Both the position numbers and the translations under genes were made by a program. This document shows, piece after piece, positions 1 to 7,836 of a stretch of DNA of 64,000 nucleotides. Where the stretch lies: contig NZ_JH594605.1 in the NCBI RefSeq assembly GCF_000243235.1, positions 66,660 to 130,659 on the forward strand, in the 5' to 3' direction. Every line of letters begins with the position of its first letter. Position 1 is the first letter of the stretch. The notes below the pieces were generated by a model. It did no database searches. It was given only the letters and a program-made list of their open reading frames with translations, and was not told the DNA's origin. This stretch comes from Gillisia limnaea DSM 15749 (GTDB lineage Bacteria; Bacteroidota; Bacteroidia; Flavobacteriales; Flavobacteriaceae).

Positions 1-305
1 AAAATAATGATAAGGTGAAATAATTGATCCAATAAAAAGTATTTTAAGTTATCATTTAACTTATTCACTTTCCATAAATCTATAAGATAGTGAGTGATAC
101 TGATAAAAAAGGCTACATACCACCATTTCAGTTCCTGCAGGAACAAATAAGTAAGCATTCCTGCGATTAAGGCGTGAATGATAAGATAATAGGACTTTCC
201 ACGGTGTTTTCGTTTATGTTGAATCCACCGGGTTGGCTGAAGCACAAAATCTGTAAGGAGGTGTGCCAGGAAAAGCTGTAATAAAATAAGAAAATTAACT
301 TCCAT
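1..305 (-). CDS. DUF3307 family membrane protein (3' end outside window)
   Basis: Reading the minus strand from the ATG at 303-305 gives an open frame of 101 codons running off the left edge, so the C-terminus is missing. The N-terminus has the hydrophobic pattern LLQLFLAHLLTDFVLQP typical of DUF3307, followed by a basic loop and further hydrophobic segments around residues 43-55 and 62-76. DUF3307 proteins are small inner-membrane proteins of unknown function, often encoded next to SatD-family proteins, as here. The ATG lies inside the last codons of the SatD-like gene (11-bp overlap), so translation is probably coupled. Family assignment is from pattern recognition. Confidence 0.75.
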   Translation of the reverse strand, partial: MEVNFLILLQLFLAHLLTDFVLQPTRWIQHKRKHRGKSYYLIIHALIAGMLTYLFLQELKWWYVAFFISITHYLIDLWKVNKLNDNLKYFLLDQLFHLIII

Positions 306-966
306 TAAAATGAGTCTTTATAACCTGATGGTACCGTTGTAATAATCCCGAAACTGCTTCCCAGCCGGCGGCTTTTTTACGCTGGTTTATGGCAGATTGG
401 CTAACTTCTAAAATTTCGGCCACTTCCCGTTCTTTTAGCCCTCTTAGCAAATAATAAACAACTTCAGCTGAAGCGGTGCTCCATTTATCGGTAATGGTGT
501 CTAAAAGAAGAAAAGCCGTATTAAATTCCTGGTTGATGTTTTCATCGATTGTTTTTAATCGGGTCTTTCTGTTCTCCGTTTTCATTTCATCCAGAGTACG
601 ACCTGAAAATTGAAAAGCCTGACCATTGGATTCCTCAATGGCCTCCCGCTCAAGTTCCTGCATTCCTATTCCTATCGCTATTTTGAAATCGGCTATTTTT
701 GAATATGCCTTGTTTTTACGGGTTTCTTTTAAATGGATTCGGTTTATGGCAGCTTTTATCTGGATGACTATTTTTAATGCTTCTTCTGGTTGATGTACCA
801 CTCCCTGAAAACTATCTCCCCGATAAATTTTGAAACGTATGTTTTGCTCCCCATATTCGAGGGTTATGGTTTTAAATTCTTCCTTCAGAGAATTTAAAAC
901 TTTTTCCAAAATCTCCTCTTTATATAAGGAAGAATCTACAAGATCTGCCGTTAATACTGCTACCAT
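295..966 (-). CDS. SatD-family protein with C-terminal helix-turn-helix
   Basis: A 223-residue soluble protein resembling the SatD family, whose biochemical role is not established. Residues 4-13 read VLTADLVDSS, residues 50-54 GDSFQ, residues 94-101 FKIAIGIG and residues 115-124 GQAFQFSGRT. That order of motifs resembles class III nucleotide cyclases (F-x-D-I-x-x-S/F-T, GDxF, R-x-G-I-x-x-G, G-x-x-V/F-N-x-A-x-R), a similarity I infer and could not test. Residues about 176-200 (LKEREVAEILEVSQSAINQRKK) are a sigma-region-4/LuxR-like helix-turn-helix, suggesting DNA binding. It is first in an operon with the overlapping DUF3307 gene and has repeated palindromes upstream, fitting autoregulation. 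Confidence 0.75.
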   Translation of the reverse strand: MVAVLTADLVDSSLYKEEILEKVLNSLKEEFKTITLEYGEQNIRFKIYRGDSFQGVVHQPEEALKIVIQIKAAINRIHLKETRKNKAYSKIADFKIAIGIGMQELEREAIEESNGQAFQFSGRTLDEMKTENRKTRLKTIDENINQEFNTAFLLLDTITDKWSTASAEVVYYLLRGLKEREVAEILEVSQSAINQRKKAAGWEAVSGLLQRYHQVIKTHFNGS

Positions 967-970
967 AATT

Positions 971-978
971 CAAATATA
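971..978 (-). promoter_or_regulatory. -7 promoter element of the SatD-like gene
   Basis: Reads TATATTTG on the minus strand, an exact match to the Bacteroidota -7 consensus TAnnTTTG. It ends only 4 bases before the ATG, so a transcript starting at the usual distance would have almost no leader. No -33 TTG is seen at the expected spacing. Confidence 0.4.
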
Positions 979-987
979 ACAAATTAT

Positions 988-1063
988 ATTAGTCTAAAAC
1001 CTTATAAACCTATAAAATTAGTCTATAGACTTATATTTATATATTATAAGCTTATAGACTTAT
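988..1063. promoter_or_regulatory. Operator-like palindrome array upstream of satD
   Basis: The AT-rich gap between the SatD-like gene and the GreA-like gene contains the perfect palindrome AGTCTATAGACT (1020-1031), a second palindrome TATAAGCTTATA (1045-1056), and the direct repeat TATAGACTTAT at 1024-1034 and 1053-1063. A half-site TTAGTCTA lies nearer the gene (about 989-996). The clustering of one motif family immediately upstream of a gene for a helix-turn-helix protein suggests its own operator; this is inference. Confidence 0.5.
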
Positions 1064-1183
1064 GTGAGCATGCTATCAAAAATACAGGTAACTATTAAAA
1101 ATTTGCAAAATTTTCTTTTAACCGAAAACAGAAAAGTATCTTTAATTTTAAAGAGGATAAAAACCTTAAAAAGAAAACATACT

Positions 1184-1636
1184 ATGATACCAAACCGGAA
1201 AACGCTTTTCATCAAATGCCTTGAGGAAATAAATAAAAAGATAAAAACATATAAGGACAAAATGGATGCTGTGAAAGAATCCATGGAAGCCAACGATGTA
1301 CATACAGATTATGATGAGGAAGGAAACAAAGGCCAGTTGCTGGGTGATTTTGAAAAATATGCCAGATACCTAGATAATGCTCAAAAAATGAAAGAAAAGC
1401 TCAACAGTGTGGATAGGGAGCATTTTAGTGAACACATACAATTTGGGAGTGTTATAGAAACCAAAGACAGCTATTATTTTATAGCCACAGCCCTGGGCGA
1501 TATAATTTTAGAGGATGGAGGTAAAGTTCATGTGATATCTACAGAAGCTCCTATTTTTGCTGAATTGAAGGGAAAAAAGAAAGGGGACACTTTTAAATTA
1601 AACGGAAAGGATATTGAGATCCTGGATATTCACTAA
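1184..1636 (+). CDS. GreA/GreB-like transcript cleavage factor paralogue
   Basis: A 150-residue protein with an N-terminal helical hairpin, an acidic stretch DYDEEG near residues 37-42 in the position of the Gre-factor tip, and a C-terminal part (about 80-150: FGSVIETKDSYYFIATALG then GKKKGDTFKLNGKDIEILDI) matching the FKBP-like GreA/GreB C-terminal domain. Proteins of this type in flavobacteria are often mislabelled 3-oxoacyl-ACP synthase. Gre factors rescue backtracked RNA polymerase; whether this divergent form does so is unknown. An in-frame upstream ATG at 1064 would add 40 basic residues across the operator-like repeats, so I prefer 1184. It converges on a second Gre-like gene. Confidence 0.7.
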   Translation: MIPNRKTLFIKCLEEINKKIKTYKDKMDAVKESMEANDVHTDYDEEGNKGQLLGDFEKYARYLDNAQKMKEKLNSVDREHFSEHIQFGSVIETKDSYYFIATALGDIILEDGGKVHVISTEAPIFAELKGKKKGDTFKLNGKDIEILDIH

Positions 1637-1687
1637 AATAATTTGTGTATTTAGCGCTAAATTTTTACCAATTATAGGATTTAAATT

Positions 1688-2200
1688 TTAAGAATACTCA
1701 ATTTTTAGAATCTCCAGTTGCTGAATTTCTCCCCCCATATTAAATTGTGCAACCTCTCCAATTTTTTTTCCGGTAAGGGCGATTGCTAAGGGAGCCACAA
1801 AAGCGATTTTATTCTCCTTGATAGTAGCTTCATCTACTCCAACCAGCTGAAATTTTTGGATTGATCCATTTTGTTTTCCGTCTAAAAACTTAAAACTGAC
1901 TTTTGCACCAAAGCGAACTTTGTCTCTGGATTGTTCCAAAGGCTTTAAAATACGGGCATTGCCTATTCTTTCATTCAGTAAGTTTAAACTGCCTGTCAAT
2001 GTTGCCCTGGCATGTCTTCGTTCTTTATCGTTTTCGATATCAAGATGAGAAATCTTTTCTTCCAGCGCTTCTCGTTCGTTTATAAGCTGCTGATAACCTA
2101 TTGGAGTGACATAATTTATTGCCCCGGCGGGCAGAGCAGCTCTTGGAGGAATAAAGGGTGCTTCTTCCTGATCATCTTCTTTTACAAATCCCCTGCTCAT
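1688..2200 (-). CDS. GreA/GreB family elongation factor
   Basis: A 170-residue protein with a GreB-like start (MSRGFVKEDDQEE), a proline-rich linker, a coiled-coil segment around residues 57-85 and a C-terminal FKBP-like domain (about 93-170) ending in LTGKKIGEVAQFNMGG, matching the usual GreA/GreB 'ALIGK..GD.v' segment. Expected to enter the RNA polymerase secondary channel and stimulate transcript cleavage or otherwise modulate elongation. It is encoded tail to tail with the GreA-like gene, 51 bases apart, so the two share no promoter. Confidence 0.75.
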   Translation of the reverse strand: MSRGFVKEDDQEEAPFIPPRAALPAGAINYVTPIGYQQLINEREALEEKISHLDIENDKERRHARATLTGSLNLLNERIGNARILKPLEQSRDKVRFGAKVSFKFLDGKQNGSIQKFQLVGVDEATIKENKIAFVAPLAIALTGKKIGEVAQFNMGGEIQQLEILKIEYS

Positions 2201-2508
2201 AAACTCATATTTTTTGCTTAAATTAAAGTAGGAAAAAATTTGTCGTTGGGTTAAACATTAAGAATTTTTTATATGTTTTTTAGCCTTAGACTCCTTAATT
2301 TATTACAGTTTGAAGAAAGTCTAAAGGATAAAACCAGCAGCACTATAATAAAAGGTTAAAAATTTCAAATAGTTAAGAGGTTGGATGATTTCTCGTAAAT
2401 TACAACCGAATTACAGCAGGTCAATTTCCAACTGAGAAAGAAACCTATAAGGCTGTTATCTAAATTCCTTTATGTGTTTTAATACCTAATTTTAATAAAG
2501 TAACAAGC
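2201..2508. other. Divergent intergenic region without a gene
   Basis: AT-rich spacer between the minus-strand Gre-like gene and the plus-strand HD gene. It must hold the start signals of both. I see no exact TAnnTTTG element, no convincing small reading frame and no RNA-like structure. Confidence 0.5.
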
Positions 2509-3138
2509 ATGGCTTTCAATTTTCTAAAAGGACTCAGTAGGTCTAACATAGTTTCCTTAACCTATGATCATTGTATAGATTTTTTGGAAAACACACGTTG
2601 TAAATCCTTGCCATTTCATAGTGTTGAGCACACCAAAGACGTGTATAAATATGTAAAAACCATCGCTAATTATGAAGAAGTTTTTGGGTCTGATCTAGAG
2701 CCTATTTTAATCGCTTCCCTATTCCACGATACCGGAATGGCACAAACCTATGTAGACCACGAAGAACAAAGCGTGAAATATGCATTGGAATTTTTAAAAG
2801 AGCATGAGTATCCCGAGGATAAATTAACTATTGTGACTTCTTGTATTCTTGCAACCAAAATGCCCCAAAATCCGCAAACCCTGGCTGAAAAAATCATTTG
2901 CGACGCCGACCTTTATCACTTGGGCCTGGAAAGTTATATATTTAAAAATGAGAGACTTAGAGCGGAATGGGAAGAATATTTTAATTTAAAATACTCTGAA
3001 GAAGAATGGTATGCTATTAATGTGGAATTTCTTGAAAATCAGAAATATCATACATGGTTTGGTCAAACAGTTTTGAAAAACCGTAAAGATCTCAATTGTA
3101 AGATGTTAATGGAAAGGCACGCAAAATATCAAGGTTAA
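2509..3138 (+). CDS. HD-domain phosphohydrolase
   Basis: A 209-residue soluble protein. The metal-binding HD signature is seen as H-S-V-E-H at about residues 37-41 (FHSVEHTKDV), H-D at 74-75 (LFHDTGM) and a later D at about 130 (CDADLYHLG), as in metal-dependent HD hydrolases acting on nucleotides or phosphodiesters. The substrate cannot be told from sequence. It sits 43 bases upstream of the SLC13 permease gene in the same direction, so co-transcription is possible. Confidence 0.75.
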   Translation: MAFNFLKGLSRSNIVSLTYDHCIDFLENTRCKSLPFHSVEHTKDVYKYVKTIANYEEVFGSDLEPILIASLFHDTGMAQTYVDHEEQSVKYALEFLKEHEYPEDKLTIVTSCILATKMPQNPQTLAEKIICDADLYHLGLESYIFKNERLRAEWEEYFNLKYSEEEWYAINVEFLENQKYHTWFGQTVLKNRKDLNCKMLMERHAKYQG

Positions 3139-3181
3139 ATACCAGGAGATGACCCACAATTTTATTTCCTACCTTTAAGAA

Positions 3182-4993
3182 ATGACACCGGATATACTTA
3201 TATTATTTGCTATTATAATCGTGGCAATAATTTTCTTTTCTCTGGAAGTATTCCCGGTAGACAAGATCGCGTTTTTTATTTTGGTGAGTTTACTTGTCGC
3301 CAATCTGGTGAGCCCGGAAGAAGCTATCTCTGGGTTCTCCAGTCCTGCCACAATTGCCGTTTTAGCGCTGATGATTCTAGCGATTGGCCTCGAAAATAAT
3401 GGGGTGATTGACCTTCTAGCAAACGGACTAAAAAAATTAAAAAACCTTCCTGTATTTTTAATGATCCCGGTATTTATGCTCATTGCCGGCGGAATTTCGG
3501 CCTTCATCAATACCACTGCGGTAGTGATTGTTTTTGTAAAAATAATCTCGGAGCTCTCTGCCAAGCATGACATTCCAATGTCAAAACTTTTAATGCCTGT
3601 TTCATTTGCCGCTATCATTGGCGGTAGTTGTACATTAATGGGAACTTCTACAAACCTTATTGTAAATGCTATCGCCGTAAACCGTGGTTTGGAACGTTTT
3701 TCATTTTTTGAATTTACGTGGTATGGGGTTATTTTTATGGTTATAACAATAGTGATTGTAACCTTAATGAATAAATTCCTTCCTTCCAGGGGAAAGACAA
3801 CTATTGATGAGGATTATAACCTCGATGAATTTATTACTAAAATAATTATCAATAAAAATGCAACAATTATTGGTAAACCCATTGGTGAAACCTTTCTTTT
3901 TGAAAATGAGGATTTGGAAATTCTTCGCTTAAAACGAGATGGAATTATCAATGATAAACCGGGCAAATATATTCCGTTAAAGGAAGGAGATCAATTATTA
4001 CTACGTTGTAATTTGGAAAACCTTATTAAATTAAAAGATCAAAAAGATTTTACTGTAATTAAAAATAAGGATAATAAAAAACTAACCAATCCTATAATTC
4101 AAGCGGAAGACCTGGCGGCGAATATTCAGGTAGTTGAAATTCTTATGCTTCCTAATTCTCCTTTGATAGGTAAAAGTCTGAAATCTGTAAAAAGCCAGGA
4201 TTTACGCGGTGCAATTCCATTGGCAATTAGAAAAAGAAGAAGTTTGAGAAATCCTCATAGAAGGATTTTTGGTAATAAGAGAGATCAAATAGAGTTAAGG
4301 GTTGGAGATAGGCTTTTGGTTGAAGTTTCAGAAAGTGTCCTGGAGGAATTAAGCAAAGTTGAAAATGTAGCAATACTTCAGGTACATAAGGAGATTAGAT
4401 CTGTCAAAAAATCCAAACAAAGGATCTCTTTCGCAATCTTGCTTCTAGTGATTGGATTATCTGCATTTTCTATTTTCCCTATTCTAAAAAGCGCACTTAT
4501 AGGTTGCTTTCTTATGATATTTTCAAAATGCATAGATCTGGGAAAAATCTATTCACAGGTAAACTGGCAGATAATCTTTTTGTTGGCAGGAATGATCCCG
4601 CTGGGAGTCGCCATGAGTAATACAGGTGCCGATTTATGGATTTCCAATCAATTACTGAATGTTTTTCAGGATCAAACAGAAACCGTGATTATTGGAACAC
4701 TTTTCCTTATTACTATGATCTTGAGTGGATTTGTGTCAAATAATGCCACAGCAATTATTATTACCCCTATCGCAATTACCATTGCGGTTTCCATGGAACT
4801 GGATCCAAAACCATTCATTCTGGCGGTTTTATTTGCCGCAAATTTTAGCTTTTTTACACCGATAGGCTATCAAACCAACACCATCATTTACGGAATGGGA
4901 ATCTATAGATTCCGTCATTTTTTTATCATAGGTGGCGTGATTTCCCTGGCGCTTTGGATTACCGGATCCCTCCTGCTGGCAGGGAGTTTTTAA
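3182..4993 (+). CDS. SLC13-family permease with two TrkA-C domains
   Basis: A 603-residue inner-membrane transporter. About five hydrophobic segments (residues 1-200) include TTAVVIVFVKII and the SLC13/CitT-type GGSCTLMGTSTNLIVN; a cytosolic insert of about residues 205-400 carries two TrkA-C (RCK-C) modules; the C-terminal half repeats the membrane unit with SGFVSNNATAIIITPIAI and FFTPIGYQTN. The family imports dicarboxylates, sulfate or other anions with sodium; the substrate here is unknown. TrkA-C modules often bind nucleotides or ions and gate transport. It lies between the HD gene and a glycosyltransferase. Confidence 0.88.
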   Translation: MTPDILILFAIIIVAIIFFSLEVFPVDKIAFFILVSLLVANLVSPEEAISGFSSPATIAVLALMILAIGLENNGVIDLLANGLKKLKNLPVFLMIPVFMLIAGGISAFINTTAVVIVFVKIISELSAKHDIPMSKLLMPVSFAAIIGGSCTLMGTSTNLIVNAIAVNRGLERFSFFEFTWYGVIFMVITIVIVTLMNKFLPSRGKTTIDEDYNLDEFITKIIINKNATIIGKPIGETFLFENEDLEILRLKRDGIINDKPGKYIPLKEGDQLLLRCNLENLIKLKDQKDFTVIKNKDNKKLTNPIIQAEDLAANIQVVEILMLPNSPLIGKSLKSVKSQDLRGAIPLAIRKRRSLRNPHRRIFGNKRDQIELRVGDRLLVEVSESVLEELSKVENVAILQVHKEIRSVKKSKQRISFAILLLVIGLSAFSIFPILKSALIGCFLMIFSKCIDLGKIYSQVNWQIIFLLAGMIPLGVAMSNTGADLWISNQLLNVFQDQTETVIIGTLFLITMILSGFVSNNATAIIITPIAITIAVSMELDPKPFILAVLFAANFSFFTPIGYQTNTIIYGMGIYRFRHFFIIGGVISLALWITGSLLLAGSF

Positions 4994-5002
4994 AACGGCG
5001 TC

Positions 5003-5029
5003 TTGTTTGAAAAATTTCAGGTATTTTTG
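5003..5029 (+). promoter_or_regulatory. Promoter of the glycosyltransferase gene at 5043
   Basis: TTG at 5003-5005 and TATTTTTG at 5022-5029 (16 bases apart) resemble the Bacteroidota -33/-7 pair. The -7 ends 13 bases before the ATG. Confidence 0.4.
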
Positions 5030-5042
5030 AAAAAATATTTAA

Positions 5043-6317
5043 ATGCGACCATTATTAGTAATTGGTTATGTTTGGCCGGAACCAAATTCCACCGCTGCGG
5101 GCTCCAGGATGATGCAGTTGCTGGAATTTTTCATTTCTGAAGGTTATTCCGTAACCTTTGCAACCACAGCCTCAGAATCTATTCACAGGGCACATCTTGA
5201 ATCATTAAATATTTCGATTGTACCTATTGAATTGAACAATCCAAGTTTTGACGTGTTTTTAAGAGATCTTCAGCCTCAAATTGTGATTTTTGACAGGTTT
5301 ATGATGGAAGAACAATTTGGATGGAGAGTGCATTCTATCTGTCCGGATGCTCTTAAAATATTGGATACGGAAGATCTTCATTTTTTGAGAAATTTCCGGG
5401 AACTGGAATTCAGGGGTAGAAAGCCTGGGTCAATTAAAGAATCAGATTTGGCTAAAAGAGAGATCGCAAGTATTTTCCGCTGTGATCTAAGCCTGATCAT
5501 TTCAGAAGTTGAAGAAAAACTTCTGAAAGACGATTTTAATATACCGCAAAACCTCTTGCTCTACCTTCCGTTTCTTTTTAAGAAAATCACTTCGGAAGAA
5601 ATCGCTTTATTACCAAAATTTGAAGAGCGCGAACATTTTATAAGTATCGGAAATTTCAGGCACGCACCCAACGAAGATGCTGTCAAGTATCTAAAACAGG
5701 AAATATGGCCCATTATCCGGAAAAAATTACCTGATGTGCAAATGCTTATTTATGGAGCTTATCCCTCTACAAAGATCACACAGCTGCATGATCCTAAAAA
5801 TGGATTCCTAATAAAGGGCTGGGCCAAAGATGCAGGAGAAGTGGTTAAAAAAGCGCTAATAAGCCTGGCTCCTATAAGATTTGGTGCCGGCTTAAAAGGC
5901 AAACTCATTGAGGCCATGCAATGCGGTACTCCAAATATTACCACTTCTGTAGGTGCCGAAGGAATACCGGGAAGCCTTGACTGGAATGGATTTATTGAGG
6001 ATAGTCCTGAAGGATTTGCTGCATGTGCCGTAGAACTTCACACCTCACAAACAAAATGGAAACAAGCCCAGAAAAACGGTTTTAAGATCCTTGATTCCAG
6101 GTTTTCAACCGCTGAATTTTACACCTTATTTCAAAATCGTTTACTAGATCTTCAAAGGAATCTTAAGCAGCATAGGAAAGAAAATTTCACAGGTGCCATG
6201 TTGGTGCATCACCGGGTTAAAAGCACTTATTATTTATCCAGATACATCGAAGTTAAAAACGAGCTTTTGCATATAAAAAAATCAGAGGAATTTAAAAATC
6301 CTATTGAAAACACTTAA
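5043..6317 (+). CDS. GT-B glycosyltransferase (group 1/GT4-like)
   Basis: A 424-residue protein. The N-terminal Rossmann half starts LLVIGYVWPEPNSTAAGSR, a pattern common in GT-B enzymes; the C-terminal half has ISIGNFRHAPNEDAVKYL (about 199-216), then FLIKGWAKDAGEV and the nucleotide-sugar binding region RFGAGLKGKLIEAMQCGTP (about 279-297) with the E of the E-A-M-x-x-G-x-P motif. Such enzymes transfer a sugar from a nucleotide donor to a surface polysaccharide or lipid. No polysaccharide cluster surrounds it, so the acceptor is unknown. A shared terminator follows immediately. Confidence 0.82.
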   Translation: MRPLLVIGYVWPEPNSTAAGSRMMQLLEFFISEGYSVTFATTASESIHRAHLESLNISIVPIELNNPSFDVFLRDLQPQIVIFDRFMMEEQFGWRVHSICPDALKILDTEDLHFLRNFRELEFRGRKPGSIKESDLAKREIASIFRCDLSLIISEVEEKLLKDDFNIPQNLLLYLPFLFKKITSEEIALLPKFEEREHFISIGNFRHAPNEDAVKYLKQEIWPIIRKKLPDVQMLIYGAYPSTKITQLHDPKNGFLIKGWAKDAGEVVKKALISLAPIRFGAGLKGKLIEAMQCGTPNITTSVGAEGIPGSLDWNGFIEDSPEGFAACAVELHTSQTKWKQAQKNGFKILDSRFSTAEFYTLFQNRLLDLQRNLKQHRKENFTGAMLVHHRVKSTYYLSRYIEVKNELLHIKKSEEFKNPIENT

Positions 6318-6352
6318 AAAAAAAGATCACTTCTTTTAGAACAGAAGTGATC
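6317..6352 (-). terminator. Terminator between glycosyltransferase and aspartate kinase genes
   Basis: Ten-base arms GATCACTTCT (6325-6334) and AGAAGTGATC (6343-6352) with an 8-base loop. On the minus strand the stem is followed by a run of at least 8 T (6317-6324), so it ends the aspartate kinase transcript; it can also stop the plus-strand transcript. Confidence 0.8.
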
Positions 6353-6394
6353 TCTAACAAACAAATAAACAAAACGTTTAAATCCTACTTATAC

Positions 6395-7741
6395 TCAATA
6401 CTGTATTAGGTTTTCTCGTACTTCGAACAGATTTTTATGCAGAGCCTGCAATGCAGGGATTTTATTTTTTGTTGCTACCAAAAGGGAAACATTGTTAATA
6501 CTACCACCATAAGAAATCATTCTCACGGGAATATTATTTAAAATCTCAAACAACCTGTAGGTTTCTTTATCTTCTATCAAACCTTCTCCAACAACACAAA
6601 TTATACTGTGATCCATTTCCACGGTAATCTCACCGTAAGCTTTAAGGGCATCCAGAATAGGATCAAGATTTCTGGTATCGTCTATAGAAAGAGAAATCGC
6701 GATTTCAGAAGTAGTGATCATATCTATCGCAGTTTCATGTTTATCAAAGACCTCAAATATTTTCTTTAAAAATCCGTGCGCCATCAACATCCGATTGGAT
6801 TTAATTTTAATGGCGGTAATACCGTCTTTCGCCGAAATAGCCTTGAGTCCGCGATTGGTTATTTCTGAAGATATTTTAGTGCCGGGAGCCTCGGGAGTAA
6901 AGGTATTTTTTAAAAAAATAGGAATATTCCTGTGTATAACAGGTGAAACAGTTTGTGGATGAAGAATTTTCGCTCCAAAATAGGCAAGTTCTGCAGCCTC
7001 TTCAAAGGTGAGGTGAGAAAGCCTGTGCGTGTTTTCAACATATCTGGGATCATTGTTATGAAAACCGTCTATATCTGTCCAAATTTGAATTTCTTCGGCA
7101 TATATTGCAGCTCCCAAAATGGTAGCTGTAAAATCGCTTCCACCACGGTTAAGTGTATTAACACGGTTGAATTTATCCATTCGAACAAATCCCTGGGTGA
7201 TGTAAATTGAATCCTCGTTATTAGAATTCTTGAGAAAGGGAGCTAACAAACGTCCTACTTTTTCGGTATCAGGATTTTCAAGATTTGAAATATGCATAAA
7301 CTTTTTAGCATCCAGTAAGGAATTGTTCATTCCTGAAACCTTTAAAAATTCAGAGAAAATATAGGTCATAAGCGTTTCTCCAAAAGTGAGAATCTGGGGC
7401 ACGATACTTTCTGAAAAATCTTGCTGGGTAAGCCTTGAAAATCCTTGAAATAGAATTGAAATATGGTTTTTAACTGAAATATTTTCTTTTTCAGCAGGGA
7501 TTAATTCGTCTGTAACCTCAAAATGTTTTCGTTTTAAACTTTCGATAGTTCCTGTTATGACCGCAGAATCTCCGGCTCGGAAATTATCACAAATTTCCAC
7601 AAGATAATTTGTTACCCCGGACATTGCCGAAAGCACTATAACCCTGCTGCCATCCTGGCTTGCAATGATCCTTTTTACATTTTGAATACTTTTAGCAGAA
7701 CCTACAGAAGTACCCCCGAATTTTAAAACCTTCATTTTCAT
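6395..7741 (-). CDS. lysC: Aspartate kinase
   Basis: A 448-residue monofunctional aspartate kinase, catalysing the first step of the Lys/Thr/Met/diaminopimelate pathway. The kinase motif KFGGTSVG is at residues 7-14, VLSAMSGVTN near 37-46 and the TLNRGGSDFTAT substrate loop near 198-209; two C-terminal ACT domains follow (from about residue 300), with SYGGSINNVSLLV typical of allosteric ACT2. Translation may start at the third codon (MKVLKFGG, 7735). It is divergent from an ACT-domain protein gene, sharing a palindromic intergenic region, which suggests joint control. Feedback by Lys or Thr is expected for the family but not visible. Confidence 0.92.
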   Translation of the reverse strand: MKMKVLKFGGTSVGSAKSIQNVKRIIASQDGSRVIVLSAMSGVTNYLVEICDNFRAGDSAVITGTIESLKRKHFEVTDELIPAEKENISVKNHISILFQGFSRLTQQDFSESIVPQILTFGETLMTYIFSEFLKVSGMNNSLLDAKKFMHISNLENPDTEKVGRLLAPFLKNSNNEDSIYITQGFVRMDKFNRVNTLNRGGSDFTATILGAAIYAEEIQIWTDIDGFHNNDPRYVENTHRLSHLTFEEAAELAYFGAKILHPQTVSPVIHRNIPIFLKNTFTPEAPGTKISSEITNRGLKAISAKDGITAIKIKSNRMLMAHGFLKKIFEVFDKHETAIDMITTSEIAISLSIDDTRNLDPILDALKAYGEITVEMDHSIICVVGEGLIEDKETYRLFEILNNIPVRMISYGGSINNVSLLVATKNKIPALQALHKNLFEVRENLIQY

Positions 7742-7803
7742 TCTTTTTACGGTGCATAAGTAATCATATCCCTGAAGCAGCTAAAAAATAAACCATATTT
7801 TAT

Positions 7804-7824
7804 ATACATTTGTACATAATGTAT
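7804..7824. promoter_or_regulatory. Palindromic operator overlapping promoter of 7837 gene
   Basis: Arms ATACATT (7804-7810) and AATGTAT (7818-7824) flank the inner palindrome TGTACA (7811-7816). The exact -7 element TACATTTG (7805-7812, plus strand) lies inside it, so a bound regulator would block transcription of the ACT-domain gene and could affect the divergent aspartate kinase gene. Confidence 0.5.
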
Positions 7825-7836
7825 ATTATTTAACAA

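Noticed and set aside
1064-1183. 40-residue N-terminal extension of the GreA-like protein
   Set aside because: It would start inside the operator-like repeats and adds a basic stretch with no counterpart in Gre factors; the ATG at 1184 fits better.
3175-3618. 147-codon minus-strand frame
   Set aside because: Antisense shadow of the SLC13 permease; Ile/Thr-rich composition arising from the complement of a membrane segment.
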